The translations under genes and the position numbers were made by a program. Source: Methanomassiliicoccaceae archaeon (GTDB lineage: Archaea > Thermoplasmatota > Thermoplasmata > Methanomassiliicoccales > Methanomethylophilaceae). Taken from it: a stretch of DNA of 64,000 bases. Below are positions 38,894 to 47,124 of this stretch, piece after piece; positions within the stretch are counted from its first letter, which is position 1, and each line of letters opens with the position of its first letter. The stretch covers positions 30,225 through 94,224 of the forward strand of contig PUJZ01000017.1 of the NCBI GenBank assembly GCA_003550345.1, read 5' to 3'. The notes under the pieces are model-generated. The model was not told where the DNA came from, searched no databases, and was given only the letters and a program-made list of their open reading frames with translations.

Positions 38894-40822
38894 TCATGCT
38901 GGGTCAGGCCTGTTCGCCCCGGCGCTGCGGTGGGCCCCGGGGGGCACCCTTATCTCGAAACAGGCCCCCTCGCCCTCCTTCCCGCATTCGCGGATCTCCA
39001 TCCCGGTGAGCTGCAGTATCTCCCTGACGAGGAACATGCCCATCCCGGTGTTGGCCCCCACGCCCTTCAGGAATATGGCCTCCTTCCTCTCCGCGGGCAC
39101 GCCCACGCCATCGTCCTCGTAGACCATGACGAACGAGCCGTCGTCCTCGACGCGGCCGCTGAGCTCCACCCGGGTAGCATCGCCGGCATGCCTCATGGTG
39201 TTCTCCAGCAGATTGTAGAGGGCGCGTTTGAATGCGGGGTCCGCCCATATCTCGCGGCCGTCGAGGCTTATCCGCACCTCGAGCGGCATGCCGTTCCGCA
39301 GCGCGGCCTCCGCCTCCTGCTGCAGCGGCAGCCAGCTCGGCCTATGCACGCCCAGCGATTGATAGGTTCGGGAGAACTCGAGGTGGTCGCTTATGGTCAG
39401 CAGGCTGCGCTCCATCCGGGCCGCCATGCCGGCCTCGGCGTCCCCGAGGCCCGATTCATTCAGCAGGCTCAGGTAGCCTCTGATCACCTGGAGCTGGTTG
39501 CTGACGTCGTGCCGGGTCACCTGGTCGATGGTCTTTAGCCGGTTGGCGCTCCGCTCCAGCACGTTCATCGCCTCCTTCTCCTCTGTGGCGTCCTCCATCA
39601 CCAGGACCGCCCCGTTGAAACGGTATCGCTGGTCCCATAGCGGCGACGCGTAGCATCGCCAGTGGGTCACCCGGTCCGCCGCTCGGCGGTGGATTATCTC
39701 ATCCTTGACGTTGCCCCCTTTACTGCGGCACTCCTCGAAAAGGCGGCGTACGTCGGCGATGAGGCCGTCACCGCCTTCTAGCATGTCCATGTCCCGGCTC
39801 AGGAAGCCGCCGTCGATGTTGATGAAGAGGTCGTTGGCATCGGCCAGCCTTCTATCGGCATCGATGACCGCCACCGCCAGCGGTATGGCGCGCAGTACGG
39901 CCTCGTAGCGCTTCTCCGTCTCGTACAGCACCGCATCGCGGGCGCTGATGTCGTAGAGATGCTCCATGCCCTGCATCATGAGGGTGAGCTGCCGCAGGTC
40001 ATCCTCGTCGTATGGCTCCTCCTTGTTGGCGACGCCGCAGGTGGCGACTATCCTGCCCTTGCTGAGGATGGGTATGGCCATATACCGGGATATGCTTACA
40101 TGGCCCCGGGGGGCGCCCCGCTGCAGAGCGGTCTCTTTTGCGTAGTCGTTGATCACGATGGGCCTCCCCTGGCGCACCGGCTCCCCCCAGAGGCCGGTCT
40201 CCTCCAGGCGATAGAGGAGGGGGCGCTCCCTCATGCGGCAGCGGTCGAGGCCGCCTTTGGACCAGGCGAACATGTTCAGGGTCCCCTCCTCCGTGTTCAC
40301 CGTTGCCAGGTAGCCCATCTTGCTGCCGGTTATCTGCACCATCCTCTCCAGCATGAAGTGGGCCATCTCATGGAAGGGCGCCGACCGTTTCTCCGCCAGG
40401 TCCACCAGCGTATGCAGGCGGTACCTGTCCAGCTCGTTCTCGCGCTCGCGTCGGCGCCTCTCAGCGATCCGGGAGATCTTCTCTTTGATCGACGGCAGGG
40501 GATCCCTCCGTTTTGAGCAGTAATGGTCGGCCCCCGCCTCCATCGCCTCGATGGCCAGATCCTCGGAGCCGTCTTCCGCTACGATGATGAAGTGCATGCC
40601 GGGAGAGATGGCTCGCAGCTCGGCCATCAAGGACAGGGCGTCAAGAGGGCCGCCGTGGCCGCTGACCGCCGCATCATAGCTCGCCGTCCCCGCACTGGCC
40701 AAGGCCTCGGCGGGGCCGGCCGCCGTCGACACTTCCAGCCCGTCAATGGACGAGAGCTCGGATGCGGCCCGCTCCAGGAATGAAGGGTCATGGTCCACGA
40801 GCAGTACGCGGTAGCAGGCCAT
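38894..40822 (-). CDS. REC-GAF-PAS-histidine kinase
   Basis: This 642-residue protein is paralogous to its neighbour across the whole length and shares the same GAF signatures (GLWGEPVRQGRPIVINDY, ATCGVANKEEPYDEDD). Its kinase module appears active: the H-box is TRHDVSNQLQVIRGYL, the N-box YNLLENTMRHAGD, the G-box VYEDDGVGVP. The receiver domain lacks the phospho-Asp (AAVSGHGGPLDAL). ATG 40822 is preferred to the ORF start 27 codons upstream. No response regulator is nearby. Confidence 0.88.
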   Translation of the reverse strand: MACYRVLLVDHDPSFLERAASELSSIDGLEVSTAAGPAEALASAGTASYDAAVSGHGGPLDALSLMAELRAISPGMHFIIVAEDGSEDLAIEAMEAGADHYCSKRRDPLPSIKEKISRIAERRRRERENELDRYRLHTLVDLAEKRSAPFHEMAHFMLERMVQITGSKMGYLATVNTEEGTLNMFAWSKGGLDRCRMRERPLLYRLEETGLWGEPVRQGRPIVINDYAKETALQRGAPRGHVSISRYMAIPILSKGRIVATCGVANKEEPYDEDDLRQLTLMMQGMEHLYDISARDAVLYETEKRYEAVLRAIPLAVAVIDADRRLADANDLFINIDGGFLSRDMDMLEGGDGLIADVRRLFEECRSKGGNVKDEIIHRRAADRVTHWRCYASPLWDQRYRFNGAVLVMEDATEEKEAMNVLERSANRLKTIDQVTRHDVSNQLQVIRGYLSLLNESGLGDAEAGMAARMERSLLTISDHLEFSRTYQSLGVHRPSWLPLQQEAEAALRNGMPLEVRISLDGREIWADPAFKRALYNLLENTMRHAGDATRVELSGRVEDDGSFVMVYEDDGVGVPAERKEAIFLKGVGANTGMGMFLVREILQLTGMEIRECGKEGEGACFEIRVPPGAHRSAGANRPDPA

Positions 40823-40869
40823 CGAGGGGAGCAAACCCCATCGCGATGATAAAGGTAATGAATAATACT

Positions 40870-41844
40870 TCACTGATATTCGAGGTCGGTGGAGAAGCTC
40901 CACATGCGGGGATAGCTGCCCCGCTCCATGAAGACCCGGCGGGTGCGGAGGGCGATCCCCTTCTCCGCCTCAGCGAGCCTCTGGGCGGAGAGCAGGGGGT
41001 CGCCGATGGCGACCAGCTCCCCGCGCGAGCTCATCATCGCCGCCGGGGAGCCTTTGCGCAGGCCCTCATCGAAAGCGGCCACCCCCGGCACGGCGAGGTC
41101 GGCGCCGTGACAGACCGAGTCCACCGCCGCCGTCTTCAGCACCACGCGCGGAAGGTGGCTGACCAGCGACTCGGCCGGCCTGATGATGCCGTCGAGCACG
41201 TCCGCCCGCCCGCACTCCTGCCAGAGCTCGTAGGCGTCCTTGAGCTGCTGCAGCGTCACCGCTTCGGACTCGGACATTCCTCCGGAGCGGGTCCGCCGCA
41301 GCTCCGCCATGTTGGCGCCCGCCCCCAGCGCCTCGCCGATGTCGATGCACAGGGTGCGGATGTAGGTGCCGGCGTCGCAGGCCACCCGGAACAGCACGTC
41401 GCGGCCGCTGATGTCCAGGATGTCTATGCTGTGCACAGTCCTGATGCGCAGCTGCCTCCTCACCGCTGAGCGCAGCGGCGGGAACTGGTAGATGCGTCCG
41501 ACGAACTCCGCCATCACCCTCCTCACCGCCTCGGGGTCGCGGTGGCGGTGGAGGCGCATCACGCAGACGTACTCCTTGTCCGCCCCCAGCATCAGGTCGG
41601 TGAGCCTCACCGCCTTGCCCACGCATATCGGCAGCACGCCGCTGACGTTGGGGTCCAGGGTGCCGCCGTGGGCAATCCTGTCCACCTTGATGGCGTCCCG
41701 CGCCCAGGAGGCGACCTGGTGGGAGGTGGGGCCCATGGGCTTGTCCAGGACCAGGACTCCGTTGCGCAGCCTCTCCCCCAGGCTGCGGTCGCTGGGGCGC
41801 TTGCCCCAACGGTTGGGAACGGGGTCCTCGGACTTGATTATCAG
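40870..41844 (-). CDS. cbf5: H/ACA pseudouridine synthase Cbf5
   Basis: This 324-residue archaeal Cbf5/TruB-family enzyme makes pseudouridine guided by H/ACA RNA or alone on tRNA. It has the catalytic GGTLDPNVSGVLP loop, KEYVCVMRLH, and a C-terminal PUA domain (AAMMSSRGELVAIGDP). The ORF track begins at ATG 41736, but the conserved archaeal N-terminus (IIKSEDPVPNRWGKRP, then LVLDKPMGPTSH) lies upstream in frame with no ATG, GTG or TTG. The only candidate is CTG 41844, directly after the cmk TGA. Either CTG is used or a start is missed. It is the last gene of the ribosomal superoperon. Confidence 0.9.
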   Translation of the reverse strand: MIIKSEDPVPNRWGKRPSDRSLGERLRNGVLVLDKPMGPTSHQVASWARDAIKVDRIAHGGTLDPNVSGVLPICVGKAVRLTDLMLGADKEYVCVMRLHRHRDPEAVRRVMAEFVGRIYQFPPLRSAVRRQLRIRTVHSIDILDISGRDVLFRVACDAGTYIRTLCIDIGEALGAGANMAELRRTRSGGMSESEAVTLQQLKDAYELWQECGRADVLDGIIRPAESLVSHLPRVVLKTAAVDSVCHGADLAVPGVAAFDEGLRKGSPAAMMSSRGELVAIGDPLLSAQRLAEAEKGIALRTRRVFMERGSYPRMWSFSTDLEYQ

Positions 41845-42375
41845 TCAATCACCTTCCATTCTCCCGACTATGGCCGAGACCACCTCCTCGGGCGACATCC
41901 CGCCGGTGTCGATCACCATGTCGTAGACGCTGAGGTCGAAGAGGTCTATCCCGTAGTACTGACGGTAGCGGCGGGCCTCCGACTCCTGGCGTCGCACCAT
42001 GGCCTCCGCCGCCTGCGCCAGGTCCTCGCCCTCGCGCCTGCCCACCCTCTCCGCCCGCACCAGCGGGTCAGCGTCGAGGTAGACCTTGAAGGCCGGTATG
42101 CCGTTCCGCTCCAGCATCTGCGCCGACAGGCGGGACTCGAGGATTATGTCCTCGCTGCCGGATGCCATCTTCAGGATGCGCTGGTCGATCTCGTGGTCGA
42201 TGGAGGGGTCCTTCTCGGCCAGGGCGCCGAGCTCGGCCAGGGTCAGGCCCTTCTCGGCGGCCATGTCCCGGAAGAGGCGTCCGAAGACCACCGCCGGGTA
42301 GCCCGTCCTCTCGGCGAGCATGCCGCAAACGGTCGTCTTGCCTGAGCCTGGGGGCCCGCTGATGGTTATCCTCAT
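41845..42375 (-). CDS. cmk: Cytidylate kinase, archaeal type
   Basis: This 176-residue kinase phosphorylates CMP. It has the P-loop GPPGSGKTTV at about residues 7-16, a lid region RRYRQYYGIDLFDLSVYDMVIDTG and an NMP-binding YPAVVFGRLFRDMAAEKG. It lies between DUF106 and cbf5 in the usual archaeal order (secY, adk, DUF106, cmk, cbf5), though adk is absent here. Its ATG overlaps the DUF106 stop and its TGA touches the cbf5 start. Confidence 0.94.
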   Translation of the reverse strand: MRITISGPPGSGKTTVCGMLAERTGYPAVVFGRLFRDMAAEKGLTLAELGALAEKDPSIDHEIDQRILKMASGSEDIILESRLSAQMLERNGIPAFKVYLDADPLVRAERVGRREGEDLAQAAEAMVRRQESEARRYRQYYGIDLFDLSVYDMVIDTGGMSPEEVVSAIVGRMEGD

Positions 42376-43028
42376 GTCCCTTCCGCCCCGGCCTGGGCGG
42401 CGTCCATCTCCTCGAGCTTCTTCTTGAACTGGAAGAAGCGTATCGTCCGCGTGAGCACATGGCCGAAGGGTATGCTCACCACGGTATAGACCAGTATCCA
42501 GTTCGGCAGCACATTGCTCTTGTTGAGGTCCACCTCGAGCGACCAGGGCACCGATATGATCGATGAGGGGAGGTCGACGACGAAGACCGAGACCCAGGCG
42601 AATATGGGTATTATGAACAGCAGGGTGGCCGGCAGCAGCTTGAGCTGCTTGGTGCTCATCTCCATCGACTTGGCCATGATCTCCTGCTGGTGCTCGGTGA
42701 GCTTCTTGATCTTGTAGAGGTTGTTCTCCAACCTGGCCTGGCGGAGCTCCTGGTTGAAGGCGCTCATCACCTTCTGCGAGCGGGCCATCTCCACATAGTC
42801 GGTGAAGAGGGACCGCACCACGGTGCTCAGGCCAACCATTATTATGCCCGCCAGCAGCAGCGTGATCAGCGGGTACTGGTAATCGAAGCCTATCAGCGGC
42901 TCGAAGCCCATGCCCACGAGGCGGCCCAGCGCGTTCCTGATGTTCTGGTCGAACAGTATGAACATCGCCAGGATGAATATCAGCATCGTGGTCAGACGCG
43001 GCTGGCCGGCGGGTTTGCTATCTGCCAT
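42372..43028 (-). CDS. DUF106 (EMC3/TMCO1/Get1-like) membrane protein
   Basis: This 218-residue membrane protein of the Oxa1 superfamily has an N-terminal helix (LTTMLIFILAMFILFDQNIR), a long cytoplasmic coiled coil (MARSQKVMSAFNQELRQARLENNLYKIKKLTEHQQEI), and two C-terminal helices. Archaeal DUF106 proteins act as insertase-like partners of the Sec machinery. Position directly after secY supports this. The start is ATG 43028 with GGAGGTGAT a few bases upstream; the ORF-track TTG two codons earlier is less likely. Confidence 0.9.
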   Translation of the reverse strand: MADSKPAGQPRLTTMLIFILAMFILFDQNIRNALGRLVGMGFEPLIGFDYQYPLITLLLAGIIMVGLSTVVRSLFTDYVEMARSQKVMSAFNQELRQARLENNLYKIKKLTEHQQEIMAKSMEMSTKQLKLLPATLLFIIPIFAWVSVFVVDLPSSIISVPWSLEVDLNKSNVLPNWILVYTVVSIPFGHVLTRTIRFFQFKKKLEEMDAAQAGAEGT

Positions 43029-43030
43029 TA

Positions 43031-44566
43031 TCAATCACCTCCGAAGAATCCCCGCAGCACGGGGTGCATCTCCATCATCTGCTCGCGGCCCATGGCCTCA
43101 TAGAACTGTATGAGTATGCCCACCGCCAGCAGCACCCCGGTGCCGGTGGCGTTGCCGGTGGTGCCGATCAGGTCCGCGCCGGCGGCGAGCCCGCCCACCA
43201 GCGCGCCGGATATCACCGTCACCACCGGTATGTAGCGCTCAAGGACCCTCTTGAGCACCCGCGGGTCGCGGCGGAAGCCGGGTATCTGCATGCCGCTGCT
43301 CTGGATCTGCCGGGCGACGGCCTCAGGGCCGAGGTTGGTGGTGTTGACCCAGAACTTGGCGAAGAGTATCGCCCCCAGGACCATGAAGGAGAAGTATATC
43401 AGCACCCTCATGAGGTTCTGCAGCGGCGAGTGCCCGTTGCCGTAGGTGGCGGGATCGAGGATCGGCAGCAGCCAGTCGTTCAATCCCATCGGGGCGGACA
43501 GATACCATACCAGGCCCCCGGAGGCCTGCGTGGCCCCCGGCTCGAAATGGCCCAAGGCCGGGTTGCCTCCCAGCAGCGGGACCTGGCTCAAGGTCTCGCT
43601 GGTGTAGAACAGCAGCCCGAACATGCTGATGTTCGCCAGCAGGGCGGCTATGAGGATGACCGGTATCACGCTGGCGTAGATCAGCTTGATGGGGTAGCGG
43701 CCGCGGGCGCCGCGGGCGGAGCCGTGCGCCAGCGGCAGCTCGATGCGGGACGACTCCACATAGGCCACGAAGAAGAATATTATGATCGTGCCCACCAGGG
43801 CGATCAGCGGATTGGGCTCGGCCAGCAGGATCTGCTCATATCCGCCTTGGGACAGCTCCGCCACCGATTGCGATCCGATTATGTACAAGGTCTTGGGGAT
43901 GGTCCCCGCCGGGGGGTTGCCCGCGCCCACCGCCGCCGCCGAGTCCACCGGGTACCAGTTGATGGTGCCGGTGAATATCGCCTCCGACACGCCGGCGGCG
44001 ATGAACAGGGAGACGCCGCTGCCGATGCCCCATTTCGAGACCACCTCGTCCATGAGGAAGAGCAGGTAGGCGCCGAGGCATAGCTGCAGCACTATGACGA
44101 AGCGCGCCATGTTCAGGCCAACGGCGCCCACGAACTCGTCCGACGGCACCAGGAATCCGAAGACCTGGGGCACCGCGGTGAATATTATCATCACGATGAC
44201 CAGCAGCTTCTGGAAGGACTGGTACACCGCTTTGTCGGCGGACTTGGTGAGGTCGAGGTTTATTATCTTCGCTCCCACGAAGAGCTGCAGTATGATGGAT
44301 GCGGTGACGATGGGGCCGATGCCCAGCTGCATGAGGGTCCCGGAGGCCCCGGCCATGATGGTCCTGTACTGGGCGAACATGTCCAGCGTCTCCTCGGCGT
44401 CGAGGCCGTAGAGGTAGACGTTGGTCATTATGAAGTACAGTATCAGTATGACCGCTACCCAGATCAGCTTGGTCCGGAAGTGCACATGGCCTTCCGGGCG
44501 CGTGACCGCCGGGAGGCGGTCGGCGTAGGGCTTGATCTTGTAGAGTAGGCTCTGCTGCTCGGACAT
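43031..44566 (-). CDS. secY: Protein translocase subunit SecY
   Basis: This protein of about 511 residues forms the protein-conducting channel, with SecE and SecG/Sec61beta encoded elsewhere. Ten helices can be drawn; the plug region lies after helix 1, and QLGIGPIVTASIILQLFVGAKI is the conserved helix 2-3 part. It follows L15 in the ribosomal operon, as in most archaea. ATG 44566 (two codons after the ORF-track ATG 44572) is slightly preferred. A 70-residue extracytoplasmic loop (SETLSQVPLLGGNPALGHFEPG..) is longer than usual in bacteria but normal in archaea. Confidence 0.95.
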   Translation of the reverse strand: MSEQQSLLYKIKPYADRLPAVTRPEGHVHFRTKLIWVAVILILYFIMTNVYLYGLDAEETLDMFAQYRTIMAGASGTLMQLGIGPIVTASIILQLFVGAKIINLDLTKSADKAVYQSFQKLLVIVMIIFTAVPQVFGFLVPSDEFVGAVGLNMARFVIVLQLCLGAYLLFLMDEVVSKWGIGSGVSLFIAAGVSEAIFTGTINWYPVDSAAAVGAGNPPAGTIPKTLYIIGSQSVAELSQGGYEQILLAEPNPLIALVGTIIIFFFVAYVESSRIELPLAHGSARGARGRYPIKLIYASVIPVILIAALLANISMFGLLFYTSETLSQVPLLGGNPALGHFEPGATQASGGLVWYLSAPMGLNDWLLPILDPATYGNGHSPLQNLMRVLIYFSFMVLGAILFAKFWVNTTNLGPEAVARQIQSSGMQIPGFRRDPRVLKRVLERYIPVVTVISGALVGGLAAGADLIGTTGNATGTGVLLAVGILIQFYEAMGREQMMEMHPVLRGFFGGD

Positions 44567-44589
44567 TCCCATCCCTTGTTCTTATCGCA

Positions 44590-45015
44590 TCACTCTTCGA
44601 CGACCGAGCCGCCCTGGGCCTCGATCTTCGCCTTGGCGATGGCAGAGCTCTCCGCCACGGTCACTTCCATGGGGACGCTCACCCTGCCTTCGCCCAGCAG
44701 CTTGTCGATGCCCATGCCCCCGAGGTCGACCACGTAGCGGTCGCCCTCCTGGCGGGCGAAGCCGCCCTCCAGCAGACGCGGCAGCCCCTCTTCGAGCTCG
44801 CCCACGTTGATGGTGCTGTTGGCGCGCACCATGTTCTGGGGCCTCTTGAAGCCCCTGCGGCCGAAATGGTCGCGGTCGTATTTCAACATGCGCAGCCGCT
44901 TGTGCTTCAATAGGCCGGCGTTGCCATGGCCGCCGATGAGGCCAGCTCCGCGGCCGGCCTTCTTCCCGCGTCCGTGGGTGCGGGATCCCCTCAGTCTCTT
45001 GGTCCTGCTTGGCAT
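44590..45015 (-). CDS. rpl15: Large ribosomal subunit protein uL15
   Basis: This 141-residue protein shows the L15 start RTKRLRGSRTHGRGKKAGRGAGLIGGHGNAG with its glycine and arginine stretch, GRRGFKRPQNM, and the C-terminal IAKAKIEAQGGSVVE motif. It lies between L30 and SecY as in the standard archaeal order. A gap of 23 bases precedes secY. Confidence 0.96.
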   Translation of the reverse strand: MPSRTKRLRGSRTHGRGKKAGRGAGLIGGHGNAGLLKHKRLRMLKYDRDHFGRRGFKRPQNMVRANSTINVGELEEGLPRLLEGGFARQEGDRYVVDLGGMGIDKLLGEGRVSVPMEVTVAESSAIAKAKIEAQGGSVVEE

Positions 45016-45026
45016 TCAGTTCACCT

Positions 45027-45485
45027 CTAGATCATCCTCATAATGAGGTCGTTGATCGCCTCGCCGCGGTATCCCAGCGCCCCTCCGGCGCGGTAGGAGC
45101 GCTTGATGCCCTCGTACCCCTTCGCCGGGGGGTGCAGCCTGAACACCGGCTTGGCGCCCATGTTCGACAGCTTCGACCTGCTCTCGGCCAGGGCGGCGGC
45201 GAGCTCCTCCAGGTCCGAGAATCCGGACTCCTTGAGGAACTCCTCGTCCAGGGCCTTGCCGCCGGGGAGCCTGCCGCGTGAGCGCAGCATCTCCGCCACC
45301 GTCTCCGGGGAGACCTCCCCCCAGGTTATGTAGTCCTTGGACTTCTGCAGCATGCCCTTGGTGACATCGTCCTCGGGGACGATGACGCAGTGGTTGACCT
45401 TGGTGAGGTTGAGGAGCTCCATGTTGCGGGCCATGTCATGCCTGACGTCGGCCTGGCCCCTTACCCTGATGACAGCGTAAGCCAT
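45027..45485 (-). CDS. rpl30: Large ribosomal subunit protein uL30
   Basis: This 152-residue archaeal uL30 begins MAYAVIRVRGQADVRHDMARNMELLNLTKVNHCVIVP, and has the archaeal C-terminal extension with GGLKRSYRAGG-like YEGIKRSYRAGGALGYRG. The start is ATG 45485, with GGAGG about 7 bases upstream; the ORF-track ATG two codons earlier is too close to that site. Confidence 0.95.
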   Translation of the reverse strand: MAYAVIRVRGQADVRHDMARNMELLNLTKVNHCVIVPEDDVTKGMLQKSKDYITWGEVSPETVAEMLRSRGRLPGGKALDEEFLKESGFSDLEELAAALAESRSKLSNMGAKPVFRLHPPAKGYEGIKRSYRAGGALGYRGEAINDLIMRMI

Positions 45486-45487
45486 TA

Positions 45488-46165
45488 TCATTCCTCCATC
45501 TGGTCCACTTCGGTCTCATGCACATGCATAGTGACCGGCCCGGAGCTTATGCGGAGGCGCTGCTGCTGCTCCTCGGAGATCCTCATCTCCGAGGTGAGCT
45601 TCAGGGCCTCGAAGGTCGCCAGGGCGTAGTTCACCTTGGTCTTGGTGTGGCCCTTGGCGAATCCCCAGGCGTCCTTCACGCCGGCGAGGGTGAGCAGGCT
45701 CTTGGCCACGTCGCCCGTCGCCAAGGATATGCCCCGCGGGGAGGGCTTCAGGGTGACCCGCACCGACCCCGAGTTGCCGTTCACCTCGAACGGCAGGGTG
45801 TGGGGGTTGCCGCAGCCGCACTCCCAGGAGCCGCAGCCCCTCTTGATCTCTATGATGTTCAGCTTGGCGTTGTCGATGGCCTTCCTGATGGACGGGCCCA
45901 CCTCCTTGCCCTTGGCGCGGCCGACGCCGACGAAACCGTCGCCGTTGCCCACCGCGCAGGTGACGCCGAACCTCACCCTCCTGCCGGAGTCGGTCATCCT
46001 CTGCACCATGTTAAGGTCGATGACCTCGTCCTGCAGCTCGGGCAGGAGTATGTCCACTATCTCCGGCTCGCGGAGCGGGAGCTTGGTGGCGAGGGCGTCC
46101 GACATCGTGGTGACCTCGCCGTCGTATACCATCCTTCCCAGTCTGGTCTTGGGAACCCAATCCAA
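45488..46165 (-). CDS. rps5: Small ribosomal subunit protein uS5
   Basis: This 225-residue protein starts with WVPKTRLGRMV, the archaeal S5 start, followed by VQRMTDSGRRVRFGVTCAVGNGDGFVGVGRAKGKEVGPSIRKAIDNAK, the double-stranded RNA-binding domain. The start is TTG 46165, with GGAGG upstream overlapping the L18 3' end. Length and motifs are normal. Confidence 0.96.
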   Translation of the reverse strand: MDWVPKTRLGRMVYDGEVTTMSDALATKLPLREPEIVDILLPELQDEVIDLNMVQRMTDSGRRVRFGVTCAVGNGDGFVGVGRAKGKEVGPSIRKAIDNAKLNIIEIKRGCGSWECGCGNPHTLPFEVNGNSGSVRVTLKPSPRGISLATGDVAKSLLTLAGVKDAWGFAKGHTKTKVNYALATFEALKLTSEMRISEEQQQRLRISSGPVTMHVHETEVDQMEE

Positions 46166-46166
46166 A

Positions 46167-46667
46167 TCAATCAGCCTCCATCTTGTCGATAAGCTCGTCC
46201 AGAGCCTTCCCGATACCCTCGTCTATGTGCATGCCGCGGATGCGCTCCTCGGAGGGGCGCACATCCTCGCCGTGGGGTATCTCCAGTCCGGCGTCGACCA
46301 TGCCCGCCAGGGCCGAGAAGCAGGTGGAGCCTTTGACCGGCTTCTGCCTGCCTATGTCCAGCACCGCGGACTCTATGCCCTGCGCCAAGGCCCTCTTCCC
46401 GGCCAGGTAGCCGGTCAGGTAGGCGGCGGGGAGGTTGGCGCCGGAATAAGTCCAGCCCATCCCCTCCAGCTCCTTGGACCTGGCGGAGGCCAGCACCTGG
46501 TCTCCTTGCGATTCGTAGGACACCAGCTGCACGCTGGTGTGCTTGAGGGACCTCCTGACCACCGCCCGGGGCACGCCCGCCCTGAGCAGCCGCTGCCGGG
46601 AGCGGTAGTCGGTCCTCCCCTCCCTCCTGCGTCGGAAGGGCACCTTGTATCTAGGTCCTCTGGCCAT
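46167..46667 (-). CDS. rpl18: Large ribosomal subunit protein uL18
   Basis: This 166-residue 5S rRNA-binding protein starts with ARGPRYKVPFRRRREGRTDYRSRQRLLRAGVPRAVVRRS, the archaeal L18 pattern, and contains SARSKELEGMGWTYSGANLPAAYLTGYLAGKRA. It lies between L19e and S5. The ATG follows immediately on the L19e stop. Confidence 0.96.
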   Translation of the reverse strand: MARGPRYKVPFRRRREGRTDYRSRQRLLRAGVPRAVVRRSLKHTSVQLVSYESQGDQVLASARSKELEGMGWTYSGANLPAAYLTGYLAGKRALAQGIESAVLDIGRQKPVKGSTCFSALAGMVDAGLEIPHGEDVRPSEERIRGMHIDEGIGKALDELIDKMEAD

Positions 46668-47122
46668 CAGTAATCATCCTCCAGGTGTCCCTCGGATACC
46701 AGGTGGGATACCAGGTTCCTCCTGTTTCGGTACATCCCGCCTTTGGCGCGGAGATAGTACTTGCGGTACACCGCGGGGCTTATCCTCCCCTCGTCGCGCA
46801 GGGTCTTGAGCTCGTCGCGCAGGGCGCGGATGGTCCCCATCCAGACGCCCTTGTCGGAGAGCCGGGCGTTGCTGGTGCCCTTGCGGCTCCCGTGGCCTTT
46901 GCGGCGGCCCTTGGCCTTCTGCGCCGCGGCGTGGCGGGCACGGCCCTTCGATATGCCCTTCTTGGGAAGGGCCTTGATTATCCCGGAGTCCACGGCGGTC
47001 CTGATGTCGGCGCGGGTTATGCAGTCCGCGACCTCCTCCAGACTGTTGGGGTCTATCCAGACGCGGTTCTCGCCGCATTTCAGGACGTCCGCCGCCATTC
47101 TCCTCTGGTTGCTGAGGTCCAT
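46667..47122 (-). CDS. rpl19e: Large ribosomal subunit protein eL19
   Basis: This 151-residue archaeal and eukaryotic L19e starts MDLSNQRRMAADVLKCGENRVWIDP and has the KGRRKGHGSRKGTSNAR segment. ATG 47122 fits the family start; an ATG two codons earlier (47128) overlaps the L32e stop as ATGA and is also possible. The ORF track extends far upstream through the L32e region in another frame and should be ignored there. Confidence 0.95.
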   Translation of the reverse strand: MDLSNQRRMAADVLKCGENRVWIDPNSLEEVADCITRADIRTAVDSGIIKALPKKGISKGRARHAAAQKAKGRRKGHGSRKGTSNARLSDKGVWMGTIRALRDELKTLRDEGRISPAVYRKYYLRAKGGMYRNRRNLVSHLVSEGHLEDDY

Positions 47123-47124
47123 GT

